Shown here piece by piece: positions 61,867 to 64,000 of a stretch of 64,000 nucleotides of DNA; position 1 is the stretch's first letter, and each line of letters begins with the position of its first letter. The stretch comes from Evansella cellulosilytica DSM 2522 (GTDB lineage Bacteria > Bacillota > Bacilli > Bacillales > Salisediminibacteriaceae), in contig NC_014829.1 of NCBI RefSeq assembly GCF_000177235.2, positions 2,356,001-2,420,000 of the forward strand. The letters run 5' to 3'. A program made the position numbers and the translations under genes. The notes under the pieces were generated by a model. That model had not been told where the DNA came from, made no database searches, and saw only the letters and a program-made list of their open reading frames with translations.

Positions 61867-63993
61867 CTATGAATTTGGTGAATATCCCATTTGATAGACC
61901 TTTGCGATGGCTTGTGAGCGATCTGTACAATCAAGCTTTTGCAATATTTTTGTCATATGATTCTTTACGGTATGGTCACTTATAAAAAGTGTATTAGCTA
62001 TATCACTATTACTATACCCCTTAAGAACTAAATCTAAAACATCCAACTCACGTTTAGATAGCTTTAAATCCTCTGTTATTTTTGATTTAGGTGATCGTTC
62101 CTCCATATTTATAGGAGATTTGTTTTCACTTGATATCATAATCTCGCTTTCAGTTATATTTACTTGACTAATAAATTGAATAAATGAACTTCTTTTACTT
62201 TCCGATATATGAGTTAGGTTGCGGATACTTTCTATGTTTTCATTATGGAGTACATAGTGTGATATTAGAGCTAGAATATCAGATTTTTCATTCAATGCAA
62301 CTTTTCTTTCTACTGCTTCCCAGTAGCCTTCTAATATTGATAATATGTTTTGGTCACTTATATACTCCTTTAGAAACTCTGGTCTATATGAAATCAGTTG
62401 ACTTGCTTTATCCATCGCATCATCAAGTGGCCTATTTGTATAAACTAAATATTCGAGGAGAATTTTCCTCACTTTCTCATTTAAGTGGAATTGTTCAAGG
62501 TTTGTATGCTGTAATGAGTAATAAAGCATTGTAATGGCTTTATTATCAGGCATATGACTTTTGTTGTTTAAACGGAGATGAATCGAGATACCACCTGCTA
62601 CTGCTAGTGAAGCTAAAAAGGAACGATAGCTATCACTTTTAGTTTGATCAGAAATGCCAACACATAAAACACCGTAGAGCTTTTGATTAAAGAATAGGGG
62701 AAACTCAAGTACTTCAGTTCCCCAACTAGTAGTACTACTAGTATAATTGAAATTTAATTTTTTTAATGCCTCTGCTGATAAAAACCTTGTAGCTACATGT
62801 TGACAGTAATCGTTTATTTCAATTTGTGACATACCTCTAGAAACGATATCAACTTTATTATGATCTTCTTCATTTATAAATAAAATACATGAAAATGGAC
62901 CTCTAACAATATTAATACTAATGTCTACAAGGATATACAGTACTCTCTTAATATCCTCTACTGATGTGATAACCTTGAATATTTCGTTAAATGTTGATAG
63001 CTTCATTAAGTGATTATGTTGATCTTCCTTTAATGTTTCCATTGTAGAAAGTGTACTTAATAGAGTAGCGTATATCTTGAAATTCTCGATATCATGTTCG
63101 TAAAGCATTTTGTCACTACTCAATCCAAATAAAACACCATAAACTTTGTTATTTACGTAAAATGGTGTACATATTAATGATTGAACCTCAATACCATTTC
63201 TAGTGAATAAGTTTACCCTAGGATCTGTACTAATATCTCTCCAAAACTGTGGTTTATTTGTTGCGAGCGCTTGACCTAAAAAGCCTTCTCCTATTTGAAA
63301 CGTATGTCCGTATAACTTATCACCATCTTTACCCGTCGTAGAAACAACAGAAAAAAGATCATTTTCTGTTTCTATTGCTGCACCAATGATATCAATATTC
63401 ATATTTGACACTTGAAGACTCTTAATAAATGAAGAAACGGTAACAGTTCCTTGTATAATACAATCTAAGCTCTCGTTAACTAATTTCAAATGCTCTTCCC
63501 CTTGCTTTTTTTCAAACAAGACTCTAGATTTATAAGTAACGATTTTTGAAAACTCATTTATTTGCTTGAACTTGTATTGAATTTCTTGTTGATCAAGGAT
63601 AGTGACATTATTCAAGGCTAATGTTAATTGCTCTGTTTCAGAAAAAAACTGTGAAACCCGTGTATAAAGATATTTTTTTGTAAATGCATCTACGATATAA
63701 CCAGCTATAATAAAATACCGATTACCACCACTTGGAATAATTGGAGAAACGATTACCTTCCCACCAAGTGGACTATCGACAAGGACAGTATGCTTAATAG
63801 CAAGAAGTGGTTGTAAAAACTGAGCAAAATACGACTTATGACCATATTTTTCATATACAAGCTCTGTAAATGAACAGTTTCCACTAACTGTAGTTAGTTC
63901 ATTACCAGTGCTATCGACAATAACGATATTTAAACCTGTTAAAGCTGAAAATGCATCTTGTACATGTTGATTAAATTTAAACATCTGATTCAT
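61867..63993 (-). CDS. PocR/GAF-domain transcriptional regulator with LuxR helix-turn-helix
   Basis: At least 708 residues. The frame stays open past the ATG at 63993 to the window edge and no ribosome binding site is visible, so the true start may lie outside. The N-terminal ~160 residues resemble the PocR sensory domain (ALTGLNIVIVDSTGNELTTV). A GAF domain (about 180-320) and a second GAF-like domain (about 330-490) follow, then a helical region. A LuxR-type DNA-binding domain ends the protein (LSKRELDVLDLVLKGYSNSD, HTVKNHMTKILQKLDCTDRSQAIA). Not a response regulator. Target genes unknown. Confidence 0.88.
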   Translation of the reverse strand: MNQMFKFNQHVQDAFSALTGLNIVIVDSTGNELTTVSGNCSFTELVYEKYGHKSYFAQFLQPLLAIKHTVLVDSPLGGKVIVSPIIPSGGNRYFIIAGYIVDAFTKKYLYTRVSQFFSETEQLTLALNNVTILDQQEIQYKFKQINEFSKIVTYKSRVLFEKKQGEEHLKLVNESLDCIIQGTVTVSSFIKSLQVSNMNIDIIGAAIETENDLFSVVSTTGKDGDKLYGHTFQIGEGFLGQALATNKPQFWRDISTDPRVNLFTRNGIEVQSLICTPFYVNNKVYGVLFGLSSDKMLYEHDIENFKIYATLLSTLSTMETLKEDQHNHLMKLSTFNEIFKVITSVEDIKRVLYILVDISINIVRGPFSCILFINEEDHNKVDIVSRGMSQIEINDYCQHVATRFLSAEALKKLNFNYTSSTTSWGTEVLEFPLFFNQKLYGVLCVGISDQTKSDSYRSFLASLAVAGGISIHLRLNNKSHMPDNKAITMLYYSLQHTNLEQFHLNEKVRKILLEYLVYTNRPLDDAMDKASQLISYRPEFLKEYISDQNILSILEGYWEAVERKVALNEKSDILALISHYVLHNENIESIRNLTHISESKRSSFIQFISQVNITESEIMISSENKSPINMEERSPKSKITEDLKLSKRELDVLDLVLKGYSNSDIANTLFISDHTVKNHMTKILQKLDCTDRSQAIAKVYQMGYSPNS

Positions 63994-64000
63994 ATTAACA

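Overview
The window looks like a chromosomal segment of a low-GC, endospore-forming member of the Bacillaceae. The evidence is AT-rich DNA, strong GGAGG-type ribosome binding sites, many TTG starts, a GerA-type germinant receptor operon, a CotD-like coat protein, a YjcA-like sporulation protein, RNase P RNA of the Bacillus (class B) type, and two blocks in Bacillus subtilis order: yprA-yprB-(cotD)-ypsA-gpsB-rnpB-ypsC, and yneT-parE-parC. A pyruvate:ferredoxin oxidoreductase-like pair with FNR/Rex-like operators, a Ric/ScdA iron-sulfur repair protein and an orphan moaA suggest a facultative or strict anaerobe such as Anaerobacillus or a related alkaliphile. That genus-level guess is inference.

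Layout. 1-4.3 kb: partial ric, a cyclophilin lipoprotein, cheV, a tiny YhfH-like zinc-ribbon gene and a DUF3891-type gene. 4.4-7.7 kb: fused alpha-beta and gamma-delta PFOR subunits. 8-16 kb: HD hydrolase, NlpC/P60 wall hydrolase, PfpI protein, alpha/beta hydrolase, two MFS transporters and a two-gene cobalamin-binding/STAS sensor operon (13.4-14.8 kb). 16.4-19.3 kb: two tandem copies of one IS1182-like element, the second a wreck carrying nested palindromic repeats. 19.5-21.6 kb: small sporulation-type genes and a LysM-NlpC/P60 protein. 22-27.2 kb: hybrid histidine kinase, CheR and REC-PAS-kinase signalling operon. 27.4-32.3 kb: membrane protein, pfkA, a manganese-type ABC binding protein behind an MntR-like box, an IS110 element sitting in its terminator, and a His-rich metal-binding protein. 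32.4-44 kb: pgeF, a dipeptidase, mrfAB, ferredoxin, cotD, ypsA, gpsB, an RNase HI-like gene, rnpB and ypsC. 44.3-53.4 kb: moaA, a HesB-like protein, carboxypeptidase Taq, a universal stress protein, a CoA-binding protein, parE and parC. 53.6-57.4 kb: gerA-type operon. 57.7-64 kb: a PilZ protein, a 1071-residue PAS-GGDEF-EAL-PAS-PAS-histidine kinase, a small ORF, and a PocR/GAF/LuxR regulator cut by the window edge.

The most interesting points are: (1) the IS110 element. Its target can be reconstructed as a perfect terminator hairpin with a CT core, and its 5' non-coding region contains a 14-base stretch matching that target at 13 positions, the signature of a bridge-RNA target guide. (2) One polypeptide joining c-di-GMP synthesis, c-di-GMP hydrolysis and a sporulation-type histidine kinase, in an operon with a PilZ receptor. 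(3) A stand-alone CarH-like cobalamin domain next to an RsbR-like STAS protein, a possible B12-based light or cobalamin input to a stressosome-like switch. (4) Families of nested palindromic repeats. No tRNA genes, CRISPR arrays or prophage were seen.
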